Positions 57,051-64,000 of a DNA stretch of 64,000 nt are shown piece by piece. The position numbers and the translations under genes are program-made. Every line of letters starts with the position of its first letter. Position 1 is the first letter of the stretch. The notes beneath the pieces were generated by a model. The model made no database searches and was not told where the DNA came from. It saw only the letters and a list, made by a program, of their open reading frames with translations. This DNA is from Saprospiraceae bacterium UBA7328 (GTDB lineage: Bacteria > Bacteroidota > Bacteroidia > Chitinophagales > Saprospiraceae): positions 1-64,000 of the forward strand of contig DKPS01000111.1 of NCBI GenBank assembly GCA_002471345.1, in the 5' to 3' direction.

Positions 57051-58550
57051 ATGGGAGATTTAAAAGGATTCATAAAGCACGACAGAGAACTTCCTTCTAA
57101 AAGAGTAGTTAATGAAAGGGTAAATGATTATAAAGAAATTTACATAGAATATCCTGAGGAAAAGACGAATAAACAAGCTGCAAGATGCATGGATTGTGGA
57201 ATTCCTTTTTGTCATAGTGGTTGTCCATTGGGAAATATCATTCCCGATTTTAATGATGCCGTCTATAATGAAGATTGGGAGAAAGCATTCCAAATACTAA
57301 GTGAGACTAATAATTTTCCGGAATTCACAGGAAGAATATGTCCTGCACCATGCGAATCTGCATGTGTTTTAGGCATCAATAATGATCCTGTTGCTATTGA
57401 GCATATTGAAAAGTCTATTGCAGAAAAAGCTTATAATCTAGGACTAGTAAAACCGGATCATGTAGAAAAAAGTACAGGAAAGAAAGTCGCTATTGTTGGG
57501 TCTGGACCGGCAGGATTAGCCGCTGCGGATCAATTGAACAAAGCCGGTCATGATGTTACCGTTTTTGAAAGAAATGACAGAATCGGAGGGTTGTTGCGTT
57601 ATGGAATTCCAGATTTTAAATTAGAAAAATGGGTAGTTGAAAGGCGAGTAGGCATAATGGAGCAGTCAGGCATTCAATTTCGTACTGGTGTAAATGTGGG
57701 CGTAGATATCAGTGCGGGTACTCTTAAAGCTCAATTTGATGCAATAGTCCTTTCTGGAGGAAGTACCATACCTAGAGATTTACCAATACCAGGTAGAGAA
57801 CTTAAGGGAGTTCATTTTGCTATGGAATTTTTAGAACAAAAAAACAGGCAAGTAGAAGGTCAAAATCTGGAAGAATGGAACACTTTCTCTAAAATAGATC
57901 TTTCAAAAGGTCCAATCACAGCCAAAAAGAAAAATGTCCTGGTCATAGGTGGCGGTGATACAGGATCCGATTGTGTAGGTACATCAAACAGAGAAAAAGC
58001 CAAATCAATTACACAAATTGAGTTGCTCAGCAAACCACCTAACAACCGGGCAGAATCTACACCATGGCCAAATTGGCCTATGAAACTTCGTACATCTACC
58101 TCCCACGAAGAAGGATGTGAAAGAGAATGGTCCATTCTTACAAAAGAATTTGTAGGAAACGAAAAAGGAGAGTTGACTCATTTGAAACTAGTGGATATAG
58201 AGTGGGTCTTAGAAAAAGAAACAGGTAGGTCAAAACTTAAAGAAATAGAGACATCTGAAAGGCTAATACCTTGTGAATTAGCACTATTAGCTGTAGGGTT
58301 CGTACATCCTCAAAAAGAAGGTTTACTTGACCAACTAGGTGTAGAGCTTGATAATAGAGGTAATGTTAAAACTAATGACTACGCCACTTCTATTGATAAA
58401 GTTTTTGCTGCAGGAGATATGAACAGAGGACAATCTCTAGTTGTTTGGGCAATATCCGAAGGTAGAGAAGCCGCAATATCTGTGGACAAATATTTATCTG
58501 GAGGTACAACAATTCTCAAAAGTAAAGAGTATTCCAAATTGATCGTATAA
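57051..58550 (+). CDS. gltD: Glutamate synthase small subunit
   Basis: A 499-residue NAD(P)H-oxidising partner of GltB, starting at ATG 57051 behind AAAAGGA; an earlier TTG at 57012 would overlap gltB. N-terminal [4Fe-4S] ligands include C46, C49, C54, C58 and C97, C101, C105. The FAD motif GSGPAG is at 150-155 and the NAD(P) motif is VIGGGDTGSDCVG. It feeds electrons to the large subunit. The pair is the main glutamate-forming route from glutamine. Confidence 0.95.
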   Translation: MGDLKGFIKHDRELPSKRVVNERVNDYKEIYIEYPEEKTNKQAARCMDCGIPFCHSGCPLGNIIPDFNDAVYNEDWEKAFQILSETNNFPEFTGRICPAPCESACVLGINNDPVAIEHIEKSIAEKAYNLGLVKPDHVEKSTGKKVAIVGSGPAGLAAADQLNKAGHDVTVFERNDRIGGLLRYGIPDFKLEKWVVERRVGIMEQSGIQFRTGVNVGVDISAGTLKAQFDAIVLSGGSTIPRDLPIPGRELKGVHFAMEFLEQKNRQVEGQNLEEWNTFSKIDLSKGPITAKKKNVLVIGGGDTGSDCVGTSNREKAKSITQIELLSKPPNNRAESTPWPNWPMKLRTSTSHEEGCEREWSILTKEFVGNEKGELTHLKLVDIEWVLEKETGRSKLKEIETSERLIPCELALLAVGFVHPQKEGLLDQLGVELDNRGNVKTNDYATSIDKVFAAGDMNRGQSLVVWAISEGREAAISVDKYLSGGTTILKSKEYSKLIV

Positions 58551-58834
58551 GCATTAATCTTTACTCTCCACTTGTAATTTAAATATGCTATCTTTTATAA
58601 AGCTGAGTAAAATCCTATAAATACTTTAACAATTCTTGTACCCGTATTTTAATCTAACAGGTTGAAAATCAATGCTGTAAAAATATCTCCTCGATATTTA
58701 TCGGAAATCCCATTTCTTTTTTTGAGTACATTTCTTAGACTCTTTGCTTATCCTATCAAACAATAAGAAATCACATTCATATATGACAAAACTGTACATA
58801 AATAATTTTTTTAAACGACTAAATACTAAAAGTT

Positions 58835-59914
58835 ATGACAAAGACAGTTTCATTATGGATATTCATTCTAGCCGCCTTCATTGTATTTACAACTTCATGC
58901 AGTAGCGACGATTCTTTTACTGATGAAATAGGATTTGAAGCACCACCTCTTCAAAATACTAATGGTACTAACAACAATACTCAGGGGACAAGGCCAAATG
59001 GGTCGAATGGAACGAGCACAGGCAACACAAACACTGGTGAAACTACTGAGACCAATACTGACAATAACACCAATTCATCTTCAGATTGTACTAATGATAA
59101 CGAAATTAATACAGACAGGACAGCGTGTAATACTTCCCTGAGTTATAGCAATAGTGTCTCAATAACAGTATCAGGAAACACAAGAACCATTACAGCAAAT
59201 AACATTCCTGATCACAACATCGGAGTTGCTGGTCCAAATACCGTTTCGCCTCAAAACAACACATATAGCATAAATACAAACCCACAAGTAGGAACAAACA
59301 CGACAGCCCTCTTATCGAATTCCGGCCCTGCATATTCCTTCGGTATCTTACTGAATGGTGTAGAAGTAGATCCGGAAGCTGCTAAACCTTGGCCACACAC
59401 TGGTTCAATGGCATCAGCTAATTGGACATGGAACCTAGAGGCAATGCATGTAAGGATCGGCTTAGATTGTAATAATGCTCATGTCCAACCTAATGGACAA
59501 TATCATTATCATGGCAATCCCACCCTTCTTATTGAAAGCATGAATATCAGCAATAATGATATGACACTTATAGGATATGCAGCAGATGGTTTTCCTATTT
59601 ATTTTAAATACGGATACAACAATGCCACTACAAGTAGTGGTGGTGTAAAAACCTTAGAGTCTAGTTATAGATTAAAATCTGGGTCTAGACCTGGAGATGG
59701 CGACACGGCGCCTTGTGGAACGTATGATGGTGTCTATTCTAATGACTTTGAATATATAGAAGGGCTAGGAGATCTGGATCAATGCAATGGAAGAGTAGGT
59801 GTGACTCCGAACTATCCTGAAGGAACATACTATTATGTAATTACTGATGACTTTCCTTATATCCCAAGATGCTTTGTAGGAAGTCCTTCCAATGACTTTA
59901 GAATAGGAGGATAA
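58835..59914 (+). CDS. YHYH-domain lipoprotein
   Basis: A 359-residue protein with a lipoprotein signal (VFTTSCSSDD, C22). A Thr/Asn/Gly-rich linker (about 40-85) follows, then a YHYH domain with the eponymous YHYH at 223-226 (QPNGQYHYHGNPT) and GYAADGFPIYFKYGY, ending DDFPYIPRCFVGSP. The linker suggests surface exposure. The domain's role is unknown, possibly metal binding through histidines. The 284 bases before it (58551-58834) hold no gene I can support. Confidence 0.85.
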   Translation: MTKTVSLWIFILAAFIVFTTSCSSDDSFTDEIGFEAPPLQNTNGTNNNTQGTRPNGSNGTSTGNTNTGETTETNTDNNTNSSSDCTNDNEINTDRTACNTSLSYSNSVSITVSGNTRTITANNIPDHNIGVAGPNTVSPQNNTYSINTNPQVGTNTTALLSNSGPAYSFGILLNGVEVDPEAAKPWPHTGSMASANWTWNLEAMHVRIGLDCNNAHVQPNGQYHYHGNPTLLIESMNISNNDMTLIGYAADGFPIYFKYGYNNATTSSGGVKTLESSYRLKSGSRPGDGDTAPCGTYDGVYSNDFEYIEGLGDLDQCNGRVGVTPNYPEGTYYYVITDDFPYIPRCFVGSPSNDFRIGG

Positions 59915-59935
59915 AATAATAATCAACAATGAATC

Positions 59936-59980
59936 TGACCGAGGAAGGACACCTGAGAATAGACCAATCTTCCTCGGTCA
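59936..59980 (+). promoter_or_regulatory. Long hairpin between YHYH gene and its neighbour
   Basis: TGACCGAGGAAG and CTTCCTCGGTCA form a 12-bp perfect stem with a 21-base loop. It is followed by a moderately T-rich stretch (TTTCATAATTTTTC). It may terminate or attenuate transcription between 58835 and 60015, or stabilise the first message. Confidence 0.65.
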
Positions 59981-60014
59981 TTTCATAATTTTTCAACTCA
60001 CAATACTTATTAAA

Positions 60015-60509
60015 ATGAAAAAGCTAATCATCATCTTCATTACAATTATCTTTTCTCAAAATACAAAAGCCCACAACCCGGCTATGGCTACCTATTATCT
60101 TTTTCAACAAGAGGATGGGTGGCAAATGCGAACTGAATTTGCATGGTCACTTAGGAATGCTCTGGTCAAAACCTTTCCATATTTAGATGAGCAAAAATCA
60201 CAGATCTCTGATTCTGATTATACAGATTGCGTTTTGGACTACTTAGAAATAAACTTAGAAATCACCTTGGACGGAAAAGAGTTTGATTATAATACAATCA
60301 CACAAATTCCAGGAACTCATGGGCATAGTTTCGCATTCCTTTTAGAAATAAGTGGTCCATTAGAAGGTGTTCATCTTAAGATTCAAAATGATTGTCTGAC
60401 GGAACTATATAGAAAACAGAAAAACCATGTAACCATCAAAACTAAAAGAAGTTCTTTTGATCGGTTATTCACAAACAAAATTCGACAATATAGCTTTGAG
60501 ATAAGTTAG
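60015..60509 (+). CDS. Small exported protein of unknown function
   Basis: A 164-residue protein with a signal peptide (LIIIFITIIFSQNTKAHN). The mature part opens HNPAMATYYLFQQEDGWQMRTEFAW and contains ITLDGKEFDYNTITQIPGTHGHSFAFLLEIS. The pattern is reminiscent of the short secreted DUF6702-type proteins of Bacteroidota, but I cannot confirm this. It follows the YHYH lipoprotein on the same strand, so the two may share a role in the envelope. Confidence 0.6.
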   Translation: MKKLIIIFITIIFSQNTKAHNPAMATYYLFQQEDGWQMRTEFAWSLRNALVKTFPYLDEQKSQISDSDYTDCVLDYLEINLEITLDGKEFDYNTITQIPGTHGHSFAFLLEISGPLEGVHLKIQNDCLTELYRKQKNHVTIKTKRSSFDRLFTNKIRQYSFEIS

Positions 60510-60554
60510 AGTATTCCCACAAATACCTCAATCTCCAATTCTATGCACTTTCGA

Positions 60555-60582
60555 AAGTCTCTCCTTGCGAGAGACTTTTTTA
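60555..60582 (+). terminator. Terminator of the YHYH-region unit
   Basis: AAGTCTCTC-CTTGC-GAGAGACTT is a 9-bp perfect stem followed by TTTTTAT, 46 bases after the stop of the 60015 gene. The opposing moeB-like gene ends inside its tail. Confidence 0.9.
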
Positions 60583-61662
60583 TTTCAGATACGATTTAAG
60601 TCCTCCCTCAAGGCTCAGCAAATTATCAAAGTCATGTTCTTTTTTTAGAAAAGTTAGAACACTCATACTTCGTTTACCTGTTTGACACACTAATACAACT
60701 GGAATGTCATCTTCAATTTGATGCGTTTCTGTTTTGATTTTGGACACAGGAATATTTTGACCTTCGATATTTATAGAAGCATATTCTTCTTTTTCTCTTA
60801 CGTCTATCAGTTGAAAAACTTTATCTTCTTCAATCCATTTTTTCAATTCAGCAGTATTGATTATGTCTCCTAACTCATAAGACCCTTCATTTAAACCACA
60901 GAAGACTTCATAATTGATTAGCTCAGTGATTGTAGGAGATTCTCCACTAAGTGGATTGTCTTTTCTCTTCTTGAATTTGATAATTTGACTTTGACAACTT
61001 TTGGCATCATACACTAGAAGCTTGTTACTCAATACTTCTCCAAGACCAGAAAGTATTTTGATGCATTCATTAGCCATCATACTTCCTATGATACCTGGCA
61101 AAACGCCAATAACGCCCCCTTCTTCACAATTGGGCACTTCTCCAGGAAGTGGAGGATTAGGAAAAAGGTCTCTATAGTTAGCACTTCCTTTATAATTAAA
61201 AACGCTTACTTGGCCTTCCCACCTGTAAATCGCTCCATAGACCAAAGGCTTGCCTTCCAAATAACAGGCATCATTAGCTAAATATCGAGTAGGAAAGTTA
61301 TCAGTACAATCTATGATTAGGTCATATGATTTTATAATCTCTAGCGCATTCTCAGTTTTCAGGTCGGTTTGAATTCCTTCAATCTTTATATCAGCATTTA
61401 AAGCTTGCATCTTTTTATGCGCTAAAGACGCCTTACTTTGACCTATTTCGGCTTCTGTATAAATAACTTGCCTATGCAAATTTGTCTTAGATACCACATC
61501 ATTATCGATAATACAAATATGACCAATACCAGCTGCCGTGAGATACTGCATCACTGGCACTCCTAGTCCTCCTGCACCAATGATTAATACCTTTGCATCA
61601 GAAAGGTTTCTCTGCCCCTCTACACCAAAATCTGGTAATATGACCTGTCTGTGATATCTCAT
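60580..61662 (-). CDS. MoeB/ThiF-type adenylyltransferase with C-terminal rhodanese
   Basis: A 360-residue fusion. The N-terminal E1-like domain has the ATP loop GAGGLG (29-34), LHRQVIY, and DCTDNFPTRYLANDACY; it activates the C-terminal glycine of MoaD or ThiS. The C-terminal rhodanese domain (about 255-360) carries the active cysteine in LVCQTGKRS, so sulfur transfer is built in. It probably serves molybdopterin synthesis, which the molybdenum hydroxylase at 36.5 kb would need, or thiamine. The upstream cyclase gene lies five bases away on the same strand. Confidence 0.9.
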   Translation of the reverse strand: MRYHRQVILPDFGVEGQRNLSDAKVLIIGAGGLGVPVMQYLTAAGIGHICIIDNDVVSKTNLHRQVIYTEAEIGQSKASLAHKKMQALNADIKIEGIQTDLKTENALEIIKSYDLIIDCTDNFPTRYLANDACYLEGKPLVYGAIYRWEGQVSVFNYKGSANYRDLFPNPPLPGEVPNCEEGGVIGVLPGIIGSMMANECIKILSGLGEVLSNKLLVYDAKSCQSQIIKFKKRKDNPLSGESPTITELINYEVFCGLNEGSYELGDIINTAELKKWIEEDKVFQLIDVREKEEYASINIEGQNIPVSKIKTETHQIEDDIPVVLVCQTGKRSMSVLTFLKKEHDFDNLLSLEGGLKSYLK

Positions 61663-61667
61663 TCAAG

Positions 61668-62756
61668 CTATTTACTCAATTGGTAAATCATTATTTCTTC
61701 TGATTTTCCTTTCAATTCTAGTTTCCCTATTGCTTTTGTAACAATTTGATTCGATTTATCACTTTGCTCCATTATCCAATGAGATACTAATAGGTCTGCA
61801 TCATATGTATTGCACAATGCCTGAATTCTTGCTGCTGTGTTAAGCACATCTCCAGAAAAAACTATTTCTTTTTTGACAGTGCCTATTTGTCCAGTACTGA
61901 CCTTACCACCATGTATACCTGCTTTAAAGTCAGGTATTATTCCGTATTTCTTTTGATAAAAATTCTCTCTAGTCCTAAAAAGTGATTTTGCATCAAAGAA
62001 TGCTGCAATTGCAATGTCACAATTATTTACACTATCTGTTTTCCATGTTGCAACAATTTCATCCCCAACAAATTGATATATCTCTCCATCATAAGCTACA
62101 ATTGGCTCTGTCAAGTCAGCAAAATAATCATTGAGAAAACTAAAGTATTCTTCATGTCCTAATCGTTCGGCTATGCTTGTAGACGACTTCATATCAAGAA
62201 ACATAAAAATTCGAGATTCTACTCTTGGTTTGTGGTATTTACCTGATAAAAAATTAACAAGGACATTAGGCCCCAAATAATTAGTAATTTCAGATATAAA
62301 TACAGCTCCCATTGTTCCAATGCCTGCAAAAATGATTACACTCCAGAATGCCAGATTATTCACGAAAACACCCAATTTTTCCATAACCTCTGTGTCAAGT
62401 ATTGAAAGGTTTAATTGATATGCATTGCTAAAAATTGTCATTGTGATTAAAAAGAGAATAAGTATTCCTAGATAGATAAGGGATTTGATAATAAGCTTTA
62501 CTAAAAATGGTTTATGTCTAAAAAGTGTATTTATTACCAATACTTCAAGAACTCCAAACAAGCTACCCATTAATATTGCTCCTGGAACAATAGATATAAG
62601 TGCTCCTTTGAAATCATATGGATTGCCAGTAGCAGGATAAGTTTCAGAGTCTCCAAGTATACCTCTTTCTATAATGACATATACCAACCCTAAAGTGAGC
62701 CAAAGGATGATGAAAATGGCTATCCGTCTAAGTGCTATTTTGATTTTAGGTGACAA
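61668..62756 (-). CDS. Membrane class III adenylate/guanylate cyclase
   Basis: A 362-residue protein with a TTG start. Four membrane helices (about 11-30, 52-76, 88-110, 134-156) precede a class III cyclase domain (about 180-362). Metal-binding D188 (FLDMKSST) and D232 (FVGDEIVATW) are present, with GIHGGKVSTGQIG and FSGDVLNTAARIQ. Substrate choice (ATP or GTP) cannot be read with confidence. Its start overlaps, on the opposite strand, that proposed for the hydroxylase gene. Confidence 0.85.
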   Translation of the reverse strand: MSPKIKIALRRIAIFIILWLTLGLVYVIIERGILGDSETYPATGNPYDFKGALISIVPGAILMGSLFGVLEVLVINTLFRHKPFLVKLIIKSLIYLGILILFLITMTIFSNAYQLNLSILDTEVMEKLGVFVNNLAFWSVIIFAGIGTMGAVFISEITNYLGPNVLVNFLSGKYHKPRVESRIFMFLDMKSSTSIAERLGHEEYFSFLNDYFADLTEPIVAYDGEIYQFVGDEIVATWKTDSVNNCDIAIAAFFDAKSLFRTRENFYQKKYGIIPDFKAGIHGGKVSTGQIGTVKKEIVFSGDVLNTAARIQALCNTYDADLLVSHWIMEQSDKSNQIVTKAIGKLELKGKSEEIMIYQLSK

Positions 62757-63682
62757 TATTGAAAAGGTACGTTATTAAATGTGATTCGTCTTTTATTCTT
62801 CATTATCGGAAAAAATTCAATATTAAAGAAAATAAAAAATATGCCTACGATTCTTTGACCATTGCAGGGTTTATGCTTTTTCTAGGCATTTTGGAAGCTT
62901 TTGGAGGCTTATATCATCACTCCAAGCGCACAAAAGATGACTGGTGGATAGAGTTATTAAGTTTTGTCCACTCATCTACTGTTTCTAAACCGCTCATAGT
63001 TGTCGTTTCGGCTTTTATTCTTGGGGTTTTTCTAACTGAATATGAAGGCGTATTTACAGAAACTCCAATGTGGATTAGTCTTCCTTTTGTACTTCTTATT
63101 TATGACCTTTTTCAATACTTGTATCACAGAAAGGCTCATGAGAGGAAATGGTTATGGAATCTTCATCGCCCACATCACTTGGGACACGAAATGGGAGTTT
63201 TAGTCACTTTCAGGGAAAATATATTCTATGTGATGCTTATTCCTAATATTTGGTTTTTAGGAATCATGACTTATCTCGGGATGGGCGTTGCAATAATCAT
63301 TGCTTTGGTCGCAAAGTATATAGTAGTAGTAGGTGCTCACAGTGAAGTCAGATGGGATCAGTGGCTTTACAAATATAATTTTCTTAATCCTTTAGCCTGG
63401 ATTATAGAACGCACGATTTCTACACCTGCAACTCATTTTGCACATCATGGGAAGACCTCAAAAGATGGTATCAGTAATCCCACAGGAAATTTTAGCAATA
63501 TGTTTTTCTTTTGGGATATTATATTTGGTACAGCATTGATTACAAGAAAATACCCAGTAGAATTTGGAATTGAAAATGACCCTAAAGATCATTGGGTAGC
63601 TCATTTGTATTGGCCAATTATAAAATCTGATAAAGACGGTAGTGAGATTGTCAATGGTTATGAAAGGAAAAAACTACATTAA
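62750..63682 (+). CDS. Sterol desaturase/fatty acid hydroxylase family protein
   Basis: A 310-residue membrane di-iron enzyme. Histidine boxes: HRKAH (123-127 region), HRPHH, and HFAHH near the end (TPATHFAHHGKTS), with HSEVRWDQW between. About four hydrophobic segments surround them. It hydroxylates or desaturates a lipid; the substrate is unknown. The GTG start at 62750 overlaps the TTG of the divergent cyclase by seven bases, so the true start may be further downstream, for example the TTG at 62855. Confidence 0.85.
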   Translation: MTILKRYVIKCDSSFILHYRKKFNIKENKKYAYDSLTIAGFMLFLGILEAFGGLYHHSKRTKDDWWIELLSFVHSSTVSKPLIVVVSAFILGVFLTEYEGVFTETPMWISLPFVLLIYDLFQYLYHRKAHERKWLWNLHRPHHLGHEMGVLVTFRENIFYVMLIPNIWFLGIMTYLGMGVAIIIALVAKYIVVVGAHSEVRWDQWLYKYNFLNPLAWIIERTISTPATHFAHHGKTSKDGISNPTGNFSNMFFFWDIIFGTALITRKYPVEFGIENDPKDHWVAHLYWPIIKSDKDGSEIVNGYERKKLH

Positions 63683-63696
63683 AATCACCTTTAAGA

Positions 63697-63896
63697 GAAG
63701 AGGTAAATTCTAATATAGATTATTAGCACTGTACCTGTGGATATGGCAGTGATCAGCCATTTTGTATTGGATCTCATAATGGAACTAATAACAAGCCACT
63801 CAAAGTGTCTTTTGATACTGACAAAAAGTATCCTGGTGTGCCTACAAAATGACAAAAACACCTCCATTCTGAGATGGCTCACACAAAAAATTATGA
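63697..63896 (+). pseudogene. Decayed double-CDGSH iron-sulfur protein gene
   Basis: One frame reads DY-stop-HCTCGYGSDQPFCIGSHNGT (TAG at 63724). This is a CDGSH motif in which the aspartate has become isoleucine. After a frameshift near the A run at 63812-63816 the next frame reads WCAYKMTKTPPF-stop-DGSHKKL-stop (TGA at 63870). This is the second motif, with two cysteines lost to Tyr and stop. The order and the C-terminal SHKKL match two-domain CDGSH proteins that carry [2Fe-2S] clusters bound by three Cys and one His. Its 5' end is not identifiable. It lies just after the hydroxylase gene. Confidence 0.8.
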
Positions 63897-63906
63897 TATA
63901 TGTGAA

Positions 63907-64000
63907 TTAAACGTCTTGGTGGATTTGAATATAGTTGCCACATGAATCTTCAAAGACCGCTGAAGTTCCCCACTCATTTGTTTTTGGTTCTTGCTTAAAT
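63907..64000 (-). CDS. VOC/glyoxalase family protein, 3' end only
   Basis: The last 30 codons of a minus-strand gene run off the window. They read KQEPKTNEWGTSAVFEDSCG, then NYIQIHQDV and a stop. The W-G-T-x-A-V-F-x-D-x-x-G-N pattern is the conserved C-terminal strand of VOC (glyoxalase/bleomycin-resistance fold) proteins, with the final metal-side glutamate position near EDS. Nothing can be said of the substrate. Confidence 0.7.
   Translation of the reverse strand, partial: FKQEPKTNEWGTSAVFEDSCGNYIQIHQDV

Overview
The window looks like a chromosomal segment of an AT-rich Bacteroidota bacterium. I would place it among environmental or marine Cytophagia/Saprospiria-like lineages, but the sequence does not fix the genus. 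The evidence is threefold. Several families are typical of this phylum (DUF6090, DUF3078, DUF4837, DUF6503, YwqK/MORN lipoproteins, a TonB-dependent receptor). The F-type ATP synthase operon is split: atpB-E-F-H-A-G ends at a strong terminator with no atpD or atpC. Several genes carry Bacteroidota-type TAnnTTTG elements about 25-50 bases before the start. Non-ATG starts are common (TTG for the GHL10 protein, recQ, fbp and the cyclase; GTG for moxR, a glycosyltransferase and ywqK). I found no rRNA, tRNA, CRISPR array or transposase.

Layout. 1-4.7 kb is an accessory, eroding region: two DoxX-like membrane proteins, one intact DUF6090 gene with two or three decayed copies around it, an attC-like inverted-repeat element, and a glycosyltransferase-like gene that may be foreign. 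4.7-7.7 kb holds a SnoaL-like lipoprotein and an exported pair, a CBM9-like protein and a GHL10 glycoside-hydrolase-like protein. 7.8-14.4 kb has rlmN, a histidine kinase overlapping a TonB-dependent receptor, hpt and an M28 peptidase. 14.5-17.1 kb has an ECF sigma factor broken by one in-frame TGA, then a small protein, an MscS-like channel and a DUF3078 protein. 17.2-19.3 kb has a kinase-fold-like unknown protein convergent with a sugar nucleotidyltransferase. 19.4-24.7 kb is the ATP synthase operon. 25-29.8 kb has rny and pheT, separated by 600 bases of inverted repeats. 29.8-36.4 kb is a minus-strand run: K+ channel, small membrane protein, penicillin acylase-like enzyme, glycosyltransferase, rnhB, MORN lipoprotein, SET protein.

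36.5-41.7 kb (plus strand) carries an IorA/IorB-type molybdenum hydroxylase, a MoxR ATPase and a DUF4837 lipoprotein. 41.8-48.3 kb carries mscS, recX, fbp, a beta-CASP metallo-hydrolase, an M16 peptidase and a saccharopine dehydrogenase-like enzyme. 48.5-58.6 kb has recQ, a DUF763 pseudogene with a 12-bp tandem repeat, a DUF6503 protein, and gltB-gltD for glutamate synthesis. 58.8-63.7 kb has a YHYH lipoprotein and its neighbour, a MoeB/ThiF-rhodanese protein, a membrane class III nucleotide cyclase and a fatty acid hydroxylase. The window ends in a decayed double-CDGSH iron-sulfur gene and the 3' end of a VOC-family gene.

The most distinctive theme is scattered gene decay among intact housekeeping genes. 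DUF6090 copies, the sigma factor, the DUF763 gene and the CDGSH gene carry identifiable stops and frameshifts. I did not find a convincing new multi-gene system. The best leads are the nonsense-interrupted sigma factor in its membrane-protein operon, the kinase-fold unknown beside the nucleotidyltransferase, the inverted-repeat block between pheT and rny, and a possible small RNA near 47.1 kb.
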